Positions 1 to 8,097 of a stretch of DNA of 64,000 bases are shown in pieces. The notes below the pieces were generated by a model. That model saw nothing but the letters and a program-made list of their open reading frames with translations. It did no database searches and had not been told where the DNA came from. The position numbers and the translations under genes are program-made. The DNA is from Paracoccaceae bacterium (GTDB lineage: Bacteria; Pseudomonadota; Alphaproteobacteria; Rhodobacterales; Rhodobacteraceae). Numbering within the stretch: position 1 is the first letter of the stretch; the number at the start of each line of letters is the position of its first letter. The DNA lies in the NCBI GenBank assembly GCA_024236495.1, contig JACKKJ010000004.1:1-64000 (forward strand), written 5' to 3'.

Positions 1-64
1 CCGCCGTTCTCCCCGCCGTTCTCCCCATTGACCGGCGGCGAAATCCCAAGCATATGCCGCATCC
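1..64. other. lepA upstream region with a 12-bp tandem duplication
   Basis: The window begins with two exact tandem copies of CCGCCGTTCTCC (1-12 and 13-24), then a short leader to the lepA start. I see no clear promoter. The repeat touches the window edge, so its true copy number is unknown. Confidence 0.4.
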
Positions 65-1864
65 ATGACCGAGCTCTCTCAGATCCGCAATTTCTCCATC
101 GTGGCCCATATCGACCACGGCAAATCCACGCTGGCCGACCGTCTGATCCAGACGACCGGCACGGTCGCCGACCGCGACATGAAAGCCCAGCTTCTGGACG
201 CGATGGATATCGAACGCGAACGCGGCATCACCATCAAGGCGAACACCGTCCGCATCGACTACCGCGCGAAGGACGGCAAGGACTACGTCCTGAACCTGAT
301 CGACACGCCGGGCCATGTCGACTTCGGCTATGAGGTTTCCCGCTCCATGCGCGCGGTCGAGGGGTCGCTTCTGGTGGTGGACGCCACCCAGGGGGTCGAG
401 GCGCAGACGCTCGCCAATGTCTATCAGGCGATCGACGCCAACCACGACATCGTCCCCGTCCTCAACAAGATCGACCTGCCGGCCGCCGATGTCGATGCCG
501 TCAAGCACGAGATCGAGGATGTGATCGGCATCGACGCATCGGATGCGATTGCGATCTCGGCCAAGACCGGCCTGGGCATCCCCGACGTTCTCGAGGCGAT
601 CGTCACCCGCCTTCCCGCGCCGAAGGGCGACCGCGACGCGCCCCTCAAGGCGATGCTGGTGGACAGCTGGTATGACGCCTACCTTGGCGTCGTCGTGATG
701 ATCCGCGTCATGGACGGCACCGTGCGCAAGGGCGACCGCATCAGGATGATGCAGACCGGCGCGATCTACGGGATCGACAAGCTGGCCGTGCTGAAGCCCA
801 AGATGACCGACATCGCCGAGCTTGGGCCCGGCGAGATCGGGGTTCTGACCGCCTCCATCAAGCAGGTGCGCGACACCCGGGTGGGCGACACGATCACCCA
901 TGAACGCAAGGGCTGCGACAAGGCGCTGCCGGGTTTCAAACCCGCCCAGCCGGTCGTCTTCTGCGGTCTTTTCCCTGTCGATGCCGCGGATTTCGAGGCG
1001 CTCAGGGACGCGATCGAGAAGCTGGCGCTCAACGACGCTTCCTTCAGCTACGAGATGGAGACATCGGCCGCGCTCGGCTTCGGCTTCCGCATGGGTTTCC
1101 TGGGCCTTCTGCATCTTGAGGTCGTGCGCGACCGTCTGGAACGCGAATACGATCTGGACCTGATCACCACCGCGCCGTCGGTCGTCTTCCGCCTTCACAT
1201 GCGCGACGGCGAGGTGCGCGACCTGCACAACCCCGCCGACATGCCCGACCTGACCTATGTCGACCATATCGAGGAGCCGCGGATCAAGGCCACGATCATG
1301 GTCCCCGACGACTACCTCGGCGATGTGCTCAAGCTTTGCCAGGACCGGCGCGGCATCCAGATGGACCTGACCTATGCCGGATCGCGCGCGATGGTCGTCT
1401 ACGACCTGCCGCTGGCCGAGGTCGTCTTCGACTTCTACGACCGGCTGAAATCGGTCACCAAGGGCTATGCGAGCTTCGATTACCAGATGCTCGAATACCG
1501 CGAGGACAGCCTGGTGAAGATGTCGATCCTCGTGAACGACGAACCCGTCGACGCCCTGTCGATCATGGTCCACCGCGACCGGGCCGAGGCGCGCGGCCGC
1601 GTGATGTGCGAAAAGCTGAAGGACCTGATCCCGAGGCACATGTTCAAGATCCCGATCCAGGCCGCCATCGGCGGCCGCGTCATCGCCCGCGAAACCATCG
1701 CCGCGATGCGCAAGGACGTGACGGCGAAATGCTATGGCGGCGACGTGACCCGGAAGAAGAAGCTTCTGGAAAAGCAGAAGGCCGGCAAGAAGAAGATGCG
1801 CCAGTTCGGGAAAGTGGAGATCCCGCAGCAGGCGTTCATCAATGCGCTGAAGATGGATGGGTGA
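65..1864 (+). CDS. lepA: Elongation factor 4 (LepA), back-translocating ribosomal GTPase
   Basis: LepA is a GTPase that binds the ribosome and acts during stalled or stressed translation and subunit maturation. The product has 599 aa, the usual family length. The G1 P-loop AHIDHGKST is at residues 14-22, G3 DTPGHVDF starts at residue 80 and G4 NKID is near residue 133. EF-G-like domains II, III and V follow. The LepA-specific C-terminal domain is recognisable by [18 protein letters not shown] and a lysine-rich tail. The start gives the canonical MTEL N-terminus. It is transcribed alone; the next gene downstream is compositionally different. Confidence 0.98.
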   Translation: MTELSQIRNFSIVAHIDHGKSTLADRLIQTTGTVADRDMKAQLLDAMDIERERGITIKANTVRIDYRAKDGKDYVLNLIDTPGHVDFGYEVSRSMRAVEGSLLVVDATQGVEAQTLANVYQAIDANHDIVPVLNKIDLPAADVDAVKHEIEDVIGIDASDAIAISAKTGLGIPDVLEAIVTRLPAPKGDRDAPLKAMLVDSWYDAYLGVVVMIRVMDGTVRKGDRIRMMQTGAIYGIDKLAVLKPKMTDIAELGPGEIGVLTASIKQVRDTRVGDTITHERKGCDKALPGFKPAQPVVFCGLFPVDAADFEALRDAIEKLALNDASFSYEMETSAALGFGFRMGFLGLLHLEVVRDRLEREYDLDLITTAPSVVFRLHMRDGEVRDLHNPADMPDLTYVDHIEEPRIKATIMVPDDYLGDVLKLCQDRRGIQMDLTYAGSRAMVVYDLPLAEVVFDFYDRLKSVTKGYASFDYQMLEYREDSLVKMSILVNDEPVDALSIMVHRDRAEARGRVMCEKLKDLIPRHMFKIPIQAAIGGRVIARETIAAMRKDVTAKCYGGDVTRKKKLLEKQKAGKKKMRQFGKVEIPQQAFINALKMDG

Positions 1865-2180
1865 GTGGGGCCTCGCCCTGAAGAAGATTCATCGTTCGGG
1901 CCAGTCTTGGGGTCATTTTGTCTTCGGCTGGGGGGCGTTGCAGCACGCTTTGATTCATGAACCGAAGGGGGTGCCAAGCGCGCCATCATTGCAGTTTGAC
2001 CTGCTGGAGCATAGTTTTCTGCAGGCGTGCGATGCTATAGAAATTCAATAGTGTTTGGTGTTAAACTGGAAACGAAATTCCAAATACATTAACATTGTTT
2101 CAAGGCATGCAATTGAGGCAATTTTGTGTTGACAGGTGCCTGCTCGATACTACCTTCGAGGTTATATTGATGGAGGTCAT
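1865..2180 (+). other. 316-bp AT-rich intergenic region upstream of the VPLPA-CTERM gene
   Basis: From about 2035 to 2130 the DNA becomes clearly AT-rich, unlike the rest of the window. A TTGACA hexamer lies at 2129-2134, but no good -10 hexamer sits 16-18 bp after it. A GGAGG ribosome site is at 2172-2176. No convincing gene is present. Confidence 0.4.
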
Positions 2181-3143
2181 ATGAAAGCGCTAATCATTTC
2201 TTCCGCATCATTGGTGCATCTGGTTTCACCGTCTTTTGCCACGACATATGACGCGCTTGTTTCATATAGTGTCTTGGACCCGAGCGGTTCGTACTACTCG
2301 CCCCGTTGTGATGACGTACCAGTGGCGGGAGAGGCCGTCTGCCAGGGTTCGAACACCTTCGCGGATTACTGGTACAGTCCAGATGTGGTTCCCACTCAGG
2401 TCGTCGGATATGATGGTCATGCCGCCGCGACCAGCACCGAGCTGAAGGTCAGTACTTGGTTGGGCGGGGGCAACATCATCAGCTACTCTGCTGAATCCGA
2501 GAATATTCCCGGTCATATGGCCGACGGTGAGGAAATCCATCGTTTGCGTTCGGTTGCCGGATTTCGGGATGCGTGGACGGTCTTCGGTGGCGTGGCAGGG
2601 GAACTGGGGCGGCTCACATTGTCTTTTGCGCTGGATGGCTTCTTTACTGGTTTCGGCCCCTCGGTTGTCAGCCCGAATATCTACGATTCCTTGGTCAGCT
2701 TGAATCTTCAGAACCTCTCCGGCGGTTTGGCTCGCTTTGATGTTACGGCCTTTGAACTGAATTTCGACAACGAGGTCGACTTATCGATCGATCTCTCCGT
2801 TCCGATCATCTTCGGGGAACAGTCGTCCTTCCTTGTTTTCATGGAGGCGATGTCCGAGTTCAATAATACGCGCATTACCGATAGTTTCGCGACGGGCGCG
2901 GATTTCTTTCACACTGCTACCTTGTCCGACATCTCGGTCTTTGATTCGTCCGGTGCCGCGGTCGAATTTTTGCTTGCCAGCGCGTCTGGGGATGCCGCTT
3001 TCGAGAGCTTCTCGACTGCGACGGGCGGCGGAAGCCCGACACCGGTGCCATTGCCCGCCGGGATGCCACTGCTCTTGGGGGGGCTGGGCCTGATGGCGCT
3101 GATGAAGCAAAGGGCTCGCCCGTCTGGCGCTTGCGTGGCTTAG
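2181..3143 (+). CDS. Secreted VPLPA-CTERM sorting-domain protein
   Basis: A 320-aa protein with an N-terminal signal peptide (MKALIISSASLVHLVSPSFA) and a C-terminal VPLPA-CTERM signal: VPLPAG, a short hydrophobic helix, then an arginine-containing tail. Such proteins are exported and processed by exosortase-type systems, usually in species that make exopolysaccharide. The middle part matches no family I recognise. ATG 2181 is preceded by GGAGG five bases upstream; a GTG 45 bp earlier would add a non-signal extension and is less likely. Base composition and codon use are visibly lower in GC than neighbouring genes, suggesting recent acquisition. No exosortase gene is in the window. Confidence 0.8.
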   Translation: MKALIISSASLVHLVSPSFATTYDALVSYSVLDPSGSYYSPRCDDVPVAGEAVCQGSNTFADYWYSPDVVPTQVVGYDGHAAATSTELKVSTWLGGGNIISYSAESENIPGHMADGEEIHRLRSVAGFRDAWTVFGGVAGELGRLTLSFALDGFFTGFGPSVVSPNIYDSLVSLNLQNLSGGLARFDVTAFELNFDNEVDLSIDLSVPIIFGEQSSFLVFMEAMSEFNNTRITDSFATGADFFHTATLSDISVFDSSGAAVEFLLASASGDAAFESFSTATGGGSPTPVPLPAGMPLLLGGLGLMALMKQRARPSGACVA

Positions 3144-3316
3144 GTTAGGCGGTCAGGCGGGCGGGTTTCACCCTCGGCCCCCGGGCTTGACCTAGCGTAA
3201 ACTTCACACCGGACAGGCCCCCGGAAACCATGCTATAGTCCCCCTCGGGTGGGTTCTGGGACCGGCCCGCAATCCCGCGGGACGGCGATGTCGGATCCAT
3301 AGGGGAGGGACGCTTC

Positions 3317-3646
3317 ATGGCGCAGTACATCATTACCGGCAGCTATACCGCCGAAGCGATGCGGGGGATGATCGCGCAGCCCAGCGACCGCGAGAAAGCC
3401 ACCGGCGGGCTGGTCAGGGCGGCGGGTGGCAAGCTTGAAAGCTTTTTCCTGACGACCGGCGATCATGACTTCATCATGCGGGTGACGACCGACGACGTGA
3501 CGCGGATGCTGGCCGCGCTCATCGTCGCGGGCGCGTCGGGCGGGGTTTGCAACCTCAGGACCGTGCAGTGCTTCACCGCCAAGGAATTCATCGCCGCGCA
3601 GAAACAGGCGGCCGAGATCGCCGCCGCCTACCAGGCGCCGAACTGA
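3317..3646 (+). CDS. GYD-domain small protein
   Basis: A 109-aa cytoplasmic protein resembling the GYD family: it starts MAQYIITGSYT, has a central GGKLESFFLTTGDHDF strand-turn segment and ends in a charged helix. GYD proteins are dimeric alpha/beta ferredoxin-like folds without an assigned reaction. A purine-rich GGGGAGGGA sits 8-10 bp before the ATG. The gene is monocistronic and is followed by a lipoprotein gene on the other strand. Function is unknown. Confidence 0.8.
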   Translation: MAQYIITGSYTAEAMRGMIAQPSDREKATGGLVRAAGGKLESFFLTTGDHDFIMRVTTDDVTRMLAALIVAGASGGVCNLRTVQCFTAKEFIAAQKQAAEIAAAYQAPN

Positions 3647-3663
3647 ACGCCGCGCGCCCGGAC

Positions 3664-3804
3664 CTAGAACAGCCCGTCGCCGCCCTTCTGGTCCTCGACC
3701 ACCTGGTCGGCCAGGACGGCGCCGCCGGCGCCGATGACAAGCGGCGCGCAGCCGCAAAGCGTTGCAAGGAAGAGAAGCGGCAAGATGAGTCGCGTGCGGG
3801 TCAT
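3664..3804 (-). CDS. Small lipoprotein, 46 aa
   Basis: This reading frame translates as MTRTRLILPLLFLATLCGC followed by a short alanine/glycine stretch and the C-terminus KGGDGLF. LCGC fits a lipobox, so the mature part would be about 28 residues anchored by its first Cys in a membrane. A strong GGAGG lies seven bases upstream of the ATG. The short acidic tail ending GDGLF resembles small conserved lipoproteins of Rhodobacteraceae (family knowledge, not searched). Role unknown. It converges with the GYD gene. Confidence 0.72.
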   Translation of the reverse strand: MTRTRLILPLLFLATLCGCAPLVIGAGGAVLADQVVEDQKGGDGLF

Positions 3805-3915
3805 GGGATCCTCCTGCCGGGGAGGGTGGCAGACCCCCGCGCGGAAGGAAACAGGGTTCCACCCCGATGATCGGGGGGGGCGCGCCGCAAGACCACGACC
3901 CGGCGGGAGGTCACG

Positions 3916-4098
3916 ATGATGAAGGTGCTGTTGGCGGCCGTGATCGGTGCCGGTCTTGTCTGGGCCTATGTGACGGTAAACCCCGCGGCGCGGAATTCCC
4001 TGGGGTTGCCGCAGGCCAGCGGAGGCGCCCTGTCAGGCGCCGCCGCACGCGGCGTGTCGACCGGGATCGGTAACCTTGCCGGCCGGGTCTTTCACTGA
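3916..4098 (+). CDS. Small membrane-anchored protein, 60 aa
   Basis: It starts with two consecutive ATGs (3916 and 3919) behind a GGGAGGT ribosome site. Residues 3-20 form one hydrophobic segment (KVLLAAVIGAGLVWAYVTV), either a membrane anchor or an uncleaved signal. A small Ala/Gly/Ser-rich tail follows. I do not recognise a family. It converges with the 66-aa gene that ends at 4128. Confidence 0.55.
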   Translation: MMKVLLAAVIGAGLVWAYVTVNPAARNSLGLPQASGGALSGAAARGVSTGIGNLAGRVFH

Positions 4099-4118
4099 CA
4101 CCGCGAGGGCCGGCAAGG
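4074..4118. terminator. Long inverted repeat between convergent small genes
   Basis: CCTTGCCGGCC (4074-4084) is exactly complementary to GGCCGGCAAGG (4108-4118), with a 23-base loop. It spans the stop codon of the upstream small gene and lies between convergent genes, so it may end transcription both ways. There is no T-tract. Confidence 0.4.
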
Positions 4119-4127
4119 CGCCGGGAC

Positions 4128-4328
4128 TCAGAACGGGTTGATCTTCTTCATGATGTCGCGCATCAGCTTGGCGGCCAGCTTCTCGCAATCCTCCATCGCC
4201 TTTTCATAGCCCTTGGCGTCAAGCGTGTGCTTCTGCATCACCTGCGCCACCTGCGCCAGCGGAACGTTCGTCGCCTTTGAAATCAGTTTCGCGATCTTGA
4301 CCGGATCGACGGCCTTGTCCTTGCCCAT
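4128..4328 (-). CDS. Conserved-looking small cytoplasmic protein, 66 aa
   Basis: A highly charged, helical 66-residue protein, starting MGKDKAVDPVKIAKLISKAT and ending MKKINPF. ATG 4328 is preceded by GGAAGGA at good spacing; longer upstream frames have no such site. It has no signal or membrane segment and no catalytic motif I recognise. The lysine-rich amphipathic pattern could fit nucleic-acid or protein binding, but that is a guess. It is divergent from the lipoprotein at 4473. Confidence 0.6.
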   Translation of the reverse strand: MGKDKAVDPVKIAKLISKATNVPLAQVAQVMQKHTLDAKGYEKAMEDCEKLAAKLMRDIMKKINPF

Positions 4329-4472
4329 TGCAAATCCTTCCGATGATAAATGCCGCCCCTCGGCGGTGCCCGCGAAAGTCGCATGGGGTTTCTTGCTTAT
4401 CAACGAAATTGCACCCGGTACGACGCAGGATTTTTTACCTTGCGTTAACCGTTTCCGTGACAGCCTCGCGCC

Positions 4473-4775
4473 ATGCGGTTCCTGTGTCTTCTCCTTGCGC
4501 TTTCGGCCTGCGGTGCCTCTCCGGCGCCGCAGTTCTTCGGCGCGGAGCGGCACGAGGTGACGCTGGGTGGCATCGATTTCGTCGTCTTCCGCAAGGGCGA
4601 CCGGGCAGAGGTCGTGCGGCTTGGCTACCTGGGCCGCGCCGCCCGCGACCCCGTCCCCGCACTGATGGAGGAGGCGGTCTTGCGAACGACCGGCTGCCGC
4701 GTCAGGCCGGGGTCACGGGTGACGGGGCTTCCCGGCGACACCGGCGAGGCGCGATACGAGATCGACTGCGGCTGA
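4473..4775 (+). CDS. Small putative lipoprotein, 100 aa
   Basis: The N-terminus MRFLCLLLALSAC carries a lipobox (LSAC), so the mature protein begins at Cys13 and is probably periplasmic. The remaining 87 residues look like a compact beta-rich domain with two further cysteines (in TTGCRVRPG and EIDCG) that could form a disulphide. No family recognised. The upstream region is AT-rich and contains a GCGTTAACC sequence. Confidence 0.7.
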   Translation: MRFLCLLLALSACGASPAPQFFGAERHEVTLGGIDFVVFRKGDRAEVVRLGYLGRAARDPVPALMEEAVLRTTGCRVRPGSRVTGLPGDTGEARYEIDCG

Positions 4776-4788
4776 TGATCCAGATCAA
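4775..4788. promoter_or_regulatory. FNR/FnrL-like box
   Basis: ATGATCCAGATCAA reads TTGAT-CTGG-ATCAT on the other strand, one mismatch from the FNR consensus TTGAT-N4-ATCAA. It lies 65 bp before the start of the 59-aa membrane protein, in front of the cytochrome b561 gene, a sensible position for oxygen-dependent control. Confidence 0.5.
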
Positions 4789-4853
4789 GGCGGCGGGACG
4801 CGGGCCGGGGCAGCTTGGCCGGCGAAACGCGCGCAAGATGGAAAGGGACAGCC

Positions 4854-5033
4854 ATGCTTCGCCTATTCTTCCTGATGTATACCCTGGCCGCCACGGTGCT
4901 GGCCGGATCGGCCATCGTCGCGGTGCTGACGATGCAGATGCAGGGCGCCCGCCCGATCATCGTCGCCGCCGCACTGGGCGCCATTGTCGCGATTCCGGTC
5001 GCCTGGACGATCGCGCGCCGGCTCCTGGCTTGA
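4854..5033 (+). CDS. Small two-helix membrane protein, 59 aa
   Basis: Two hydrophobic segments (about residues 3-26 and 33-55) separated by MQMQGARP indicate a small inner-membrane protein. The ATG at 4854 follows AAAGGGACA; an upstream TTG would add an arginine-rich stretch and is less likely. It lies just upstream of cytochrome b561 and downstream of an FNR-like site, so it may be co-regulated with respiration. No named family. Confidence 0.6.
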   Translation: MLRLFFLMYTLAATVLAGSAIVAVLTMQMQGARPIIVAAALGAIVAIPVAWTIARRLLA

Positions 5034-5095
5034 CAGGCGACGGAATTCCGCGCCAAGCGCGTTGAACGCTTGTGTGACAATCTTCGGAGATCGTG

Positions 5096-5584
5096 ATGAA
5101 ACCCCAAGGCTACAGCCGGTCGCAGATCCTGCTTCACTGGTTCGTTGTGCTTCTGTTGCTGCCGCAATATCTGTTCGAGGACGGGATAAAGGGCGCCTGG
5201 CGCGCTTTCCGGCAAGGCCAGGAGGCCGCCTTCGACATCACCGTGCCATTGCATGTCTTCGGCGGGCTCGCGGTTCTGCTGCTGGTTGTCTGGCGCGTCG
5301 TCCTGCGGCTGCGGCGGGGGGCGCCCGAGGCGCCCGCGGGCGGAAGTGCGATGATGGAACGGGCCGCGGGGCTGACGCATCTGGGGCTTTACGCGCTCCT
5401 CGTCGCGCTGCCGGTGACGGGCGGGCTTGCCTGGTTCGCCGGCTACACCGAGCTTGGCGAAGTGCACGAGGTGCTCAAGACGCTTCTTCTGATCCTTGCC
5501 GGGCTTCACGTCCTGGGTGCGCTTTATCACCAGTTCGTGCTGCGCGACGGCCTGATGTTGCGCATGAAGCGTCCGATGGACTAG
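5096..5584 (+). CDS. Cytochrome b561 family protein
   Basis: A 162-aa four-helix membrane protein of the bacterial cytochrome b561 (YodB/CybB-like) family, expected to carry two b-type hemes and move electrons from quinol or to small acceptors. Conserved histidines occur as SQILLHW (His14), ITVPLHVFGG, GLTHLGLY and in the last helix HEVLKTLL...GLHVLGALYHQF, the usual ligand layout. ATG 5096 is preceded by CGGAGA; an adjacent GTG (5093) is possible. It probably shares a transcript with the preceding 59-aa membrane protein. Confidence 0.85.
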   Translation: MKPQGYSRSQILLHWFVVLLLLPQYLFEDGIKGAWRAFRQGQEAAFDITVPLHVFGGLAVLLLVVWRVVLRLRRGAPEAPAGGSAMMERAAGLTHLGLYALLVALPVTGGLAWFAGYTELGEVHEVLKTLLLILAGLHVLGALYHQFVLRDGLMLRMKRPMD

Positions 5585-5600
5585 ACCCGGGCGGTCCCGG

Positions 5601-6362
5601 TCAGCCCAGAAAGGCGCGCAGCGCCGCTTCGAATTCGCGCGGGCGGTCGGCATGAAGCCAATGGCCCGCGCCCGGGATCTTTGCCTGTCTTGCCTGCGGA
5701 AAGAGACGCTTGATCTCTGTCCGGTGTTCTGGGCGGACATAGTCCGATGCGGCCCCGGCCAGAAACAGGACCGGGCCGTCAAAGCGCCCGTCCGTCCCCG
5801 GCCAGCCGATGATCCGGGGCATCTCTGCGTCCAGAACGTCAAGGTTCAGCCGCCAGCGCGGCGGAACCGCCTTGAGGTCGAGCGACTGCAGCAGAAAGGC
5901 GCGCACGCCGGGGTCCGTGACGGCGGAGGCCAGGCGGCGGTCGGCCTCCATCCGCCCGTCGAGGCCGGTCAGGTCCAGCCCGCGCATCGCCGCGATCAGG
6001 TGGCTTTGGGTGTGGCCGTAGGCCACAGGGGCGATATCGGCCACCACAAGGCGGTTGACCCTCTCGCCATGGGTCAGCGCCAGCTGCATCGCCGCCTTGC
6101 CCCCCATGGAATGGCCCACCACGTCGGCGCGCCCCCCGATCGCGTCGATGACCTCAGCGAGGTCCGCGGCCATCTCGGCATAGCCATGCACGGGGAACCA
6201 GGGGCTTTCACCGTGGTTGCGCATGTCGACCGCCACCACCTCCCTGTCAGAGGCCATTCGGCGCGCGATGGCGCCCCAGTTGCGGGCGGACCCGAACAAT
6301 CCGTGGACGATCAGCAGCGGGGGCAGGGCAGTCGGGTGCCCGTAGCGGGTCATGGTCAGCAT
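5601..6362 (-). CDS. Alpha/beta-fold hydrolase
   Basis: A 253-aa soluble hydrolase of the YbfF/proline-iminopeptidase-like type. HGLFGSARNW near the N-terminus forms the oxyanion-hole region. The nucleophile elbow is GHSMGG; an acid residue and the GAGHWLHAD histidine complete the triad. The substrate is not predictable; YbfF-like members hydrolyse short acyl esters. Two starts are possible: ATG 6362, two bases after GAAAGG, or ATG 6353 (MTRYG), eleven bases after it. It converges with cytochrome b561. Confidence 0.85.
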   Translation of the reverse strand: MLTMTRYGHPTALPPLLIVHGLFGSARNWGAIARRMASDREVVAVDMRNHGESPWFPVHGYAEMAADLAEVIDAIGGRADVVGHSMGGKAAMQLALTHGERVNRLVVADIAPVAYGHTQSHLIAAMRGLDLTGLDGRMEADRRLASAVTDPGVRAFLLQSLDLKAVPPRWRLNLDVLDAEMPRIIGWPGTDGRFDGPVLFLAGAASDYVRPEHRTEIKRLFPQARQAKIPGAGHWLHADRPREFEAALRAFLG

Positions 6363-6451
6363 GGCCTTTCGTAACCTGAGCGGACGGCACGCGCCAGAGC
6401 GTTGCCGAACCCCGCCGGCGCGGCTAGGATCATGCGCCGGGGAGGAACTGT

Positions 6452-6823
6452 ATGAAGAGTGCATCGGTTGAGCAGATGGCGGATCGCGTCGCCGCGCTGA
6501 TGGGGGATCGGCTTGGCGTGCGGGGCCGGACGTTGGGCGACAAGCTGCGCCGCGGCGGCGCGCGCTTGCCCAGGAAAATCCGGGCGGAAGCGGAGCTTCT
6601 GAACCGTGCGATCGCCGAGGCGGGGAACCCGGTGCTTCGCACGCGGATGGATCACACCCGCGTGGCGGCAGCCTTTGACGCCTGCATGCGCCACCTGCGC
6701 CCCATTGGCGGGCGGCAGCGCTGGCGCAACCGGATCCTCGACCTTGCGGCACAGGTCGCCTTCATCACGCTTGCGACCGGCCTGCTTCTGCTGGCGACGC
6801 TGGTCTGGCGGGGCTTTCTATAG
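6452..6823 (+). CDS. Hypothetical protein with C-terminal membrane helix
   Basis: A 123-aa protein. The first 95 residues are helical and strongly basic (for example GDKLRRGGARLPRKIRAEAEL). Residues 97-119 form a single hydrophobic helix, giving a tail-anchored layout with the basic domain in the cytoplasm. GGGGAGGAACTGT precedes the ATG. I do not recognise a named family. Its 3' end overlaps the convergent DUF817 gene by 59 bp. Confidence 0.7.
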   Translation: MKSASVEQMADRVAALMGDRLGVRGRTLGDKLRRGGARLPRKIRAEAELLNRAIAEAGNPVLRTRMDHTRVAAAFDACMRHLRPIGGRQRWRNRILDLAAQVAFITLATGLLLLATLVWRGFL

Positions 6824-7655
6824 GCGCGCGGACAAGCACGTCGCGAAAGACCAGCGTGACGGTGACGAAGCTGACATAAAGCAGCAGGTACCACGACCCG
6901 ATCTTTGCATAGCTGACACCCTGCAGGGCAGACTGGCCGGCGTAAAGCCAGGTTCCGGTCATGGTGCCGACATTCTCGGCCAGCCAGAGAAAGAGGCTGG
7001 TCAGGAAGGCGGCCAGCGGCAGCGGCATCCAGTAGTCGCGCGCGCCGATCGCGAACCAGACACGGGTGCGGGCATAGATCGCGACCGTCGCGGCGAAAAG
7101 CGCCAGCCGCGCGTCGGGCAGGTAGTGATGGGCGAAGAAGTTGACGTAGATCCCGGCGGCCAGAAGCAGCGTCAGGGCAAAGGGCGGATAGGGGGCGAAG
7201 CGCATGTCGAAGATGCGGATGACACGGGCCATGTAGCTGCCGACCGCCGCATACATGAAACCCGAAAACAGCGGCACACCCATGATCTTCAGGATCCCCG
7301 GTTCGGGATAGGCCCAGGAACCGGCGCCGACCTTGAACCACTCCATCGCCGTGCCGGTGAGGTGAAAAAGCAGGATCACCTTCGCCTCGGCAAGGGTTTC
7401 CAGCCGGAAGACCAGGAAGATCGCCTGCGTGAGAAGCGCAAAGGCGACAAGTGCGTCATATCGGTGAACCGGCCAGTCCGGCTGCCAGATTGCCTTGCTG
7501 ACAAGCAAAGCCGCCAGAAGAAGGCCGCCGAACAGGCAGGCCCAGCCCTGTTTCAGCACGAACAGGACGGTGTCCGCCGCCCAGCGGGGCAGGCGGGCGC
7601 GGGTTGCATCGCCAAGGGCGCGTTCGATCTGGCGGGTGGTTCTGTGCTGGTTCAT
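6765..7655 (-). CDS. DUF817 family integral membrane protein
   Basis: A 296-aa polytopic membrane protein with about eight hydrophobic segments, recognisable as DUF817 by ETLAEAKVILLFHLTGTAME, GSWAYPE and NFFAHHYLPDAR. The family has no established function. The start ATG 7655 (MNQHRTT) is preferred over upstream frames that are low-complexity. Its last 59 bases overlap the 3' end of the convergent gene ending at 6823. Confidence 0.85.
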   Translation of the reverse strand: MNQHRTTRQIERALGDATRARLPRWAADTVLFVLKQGWACLFGGLLLAALLVSKAIWQPDWPVHRYDALVAFALLTQAIFLVFRLETLAEAKVILLFHLTGTAMEWFKVGAGSWAYPEPGILKIMGVPLFSGFMYAAVGSYMARVIRIFDMRFAPYPPFALTLLLAAGIYVNFFAHHYLPDARLALFAATVAIYARTRVWFAIGARDYWMPLPLAAFLTSLFLWLAENVGTMTGTWLYAGQSALQGVSYAKIGSWYLLLYVSFVTVTLVFRDVLVRAPIESPARPASPAEAGRSQA

Positions 7656-7869
7656 CCGCCCATATTCACCAGTTTCGGCGGGACCGAAAGCCCCCGGGCG
7701 CGGTCCGGCGCGGTTTCGCCGCCCGATCCGCCCGTGCCGGATCGCCGGTTGCACTGGCGCGGCCCGGGCATTATCTCATCCGGCGGTGGTTTTCCTTGGC
7801 GGGCGGCGCGGCAGGCTTTGGCGGCGCGGGTCCGCGGACACGGAAACCGAACAAGAAGGATGACCGAGG

Positions 7870-8007
7870 ATGAAGAGCATAGCGAAGACCCGGCCCGATC
7901 TGTCGCGGTACCGCATCGCGGTCGCCGCCGCGGCGGCCCCGGCGCCCGTGCTTGCAGTGGCGGCAGAACGGCCCGTGCCGAAGGGAATGGCTGTCTTTCC
8001 GAAGTGA
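7870..8007 (+). CDS. Possible 45-aa small protein
   Basis: The frame reads MKSIAKTRPDLSRYRIAVAA, continues through an alanine-rich stretch and ends RPVPKGMAVFPK. An AAGGA lies nine bases upstream of the ATG. The alanine-rich middle followed by a non-repetitive ending could be a signal-like segment. I know no family, and the frame is short enough to arise by chance in GC-rich DNA. Confidence 0.33.
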   Translation: MKSIAKTRPDLSRYRIAVAAAAAPAPVLAVAAERPVPKGMAVFPK

Positions 8008-8050
8008 ACGGCCCGGCGTCCCGGGCCGGATCGGTCCCGCGACAAATGGA

Positions 8051-8078
8051 AAGGGCGCCCCCGGCCGGGGGCGCCCTT
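8051..8078. terminator. Bidirectional hairpin terminator downstream of glyA
   Basis: AAGGGCGCCCCCGG and its exact complement CCGGGGGCGCCCTT lie back to back. The very strong stem with A/T-ended base sits 20 bp beyond the glyA stop and can end glyA transcription as well as anything arriving from the left. Confidence 0.75.
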
Positions 8079-8097
8079 CGTCATTGCAGCCCGGCGA

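Larger units (their letters stand above)
7656..8097. other. 442-bp region with one possible small ORF and a terminator
   Basis: Between the DUF817 start and the glyA stop I see only a weakly supported 45-aa reading frame (7870-8007) and a strong hairpin (8051-8078). The rest, 7656-7869, is GC-rich without a recognisable gene; it should hold the DUF817 promoter. Confidence 0.4.

Noticed and set aside
1..24. A minisatellite or CRISPR-like repeat at the left edge
   Set aside because: Only two 12-bp copies without spacers are visible; nothing more can be said from this window.
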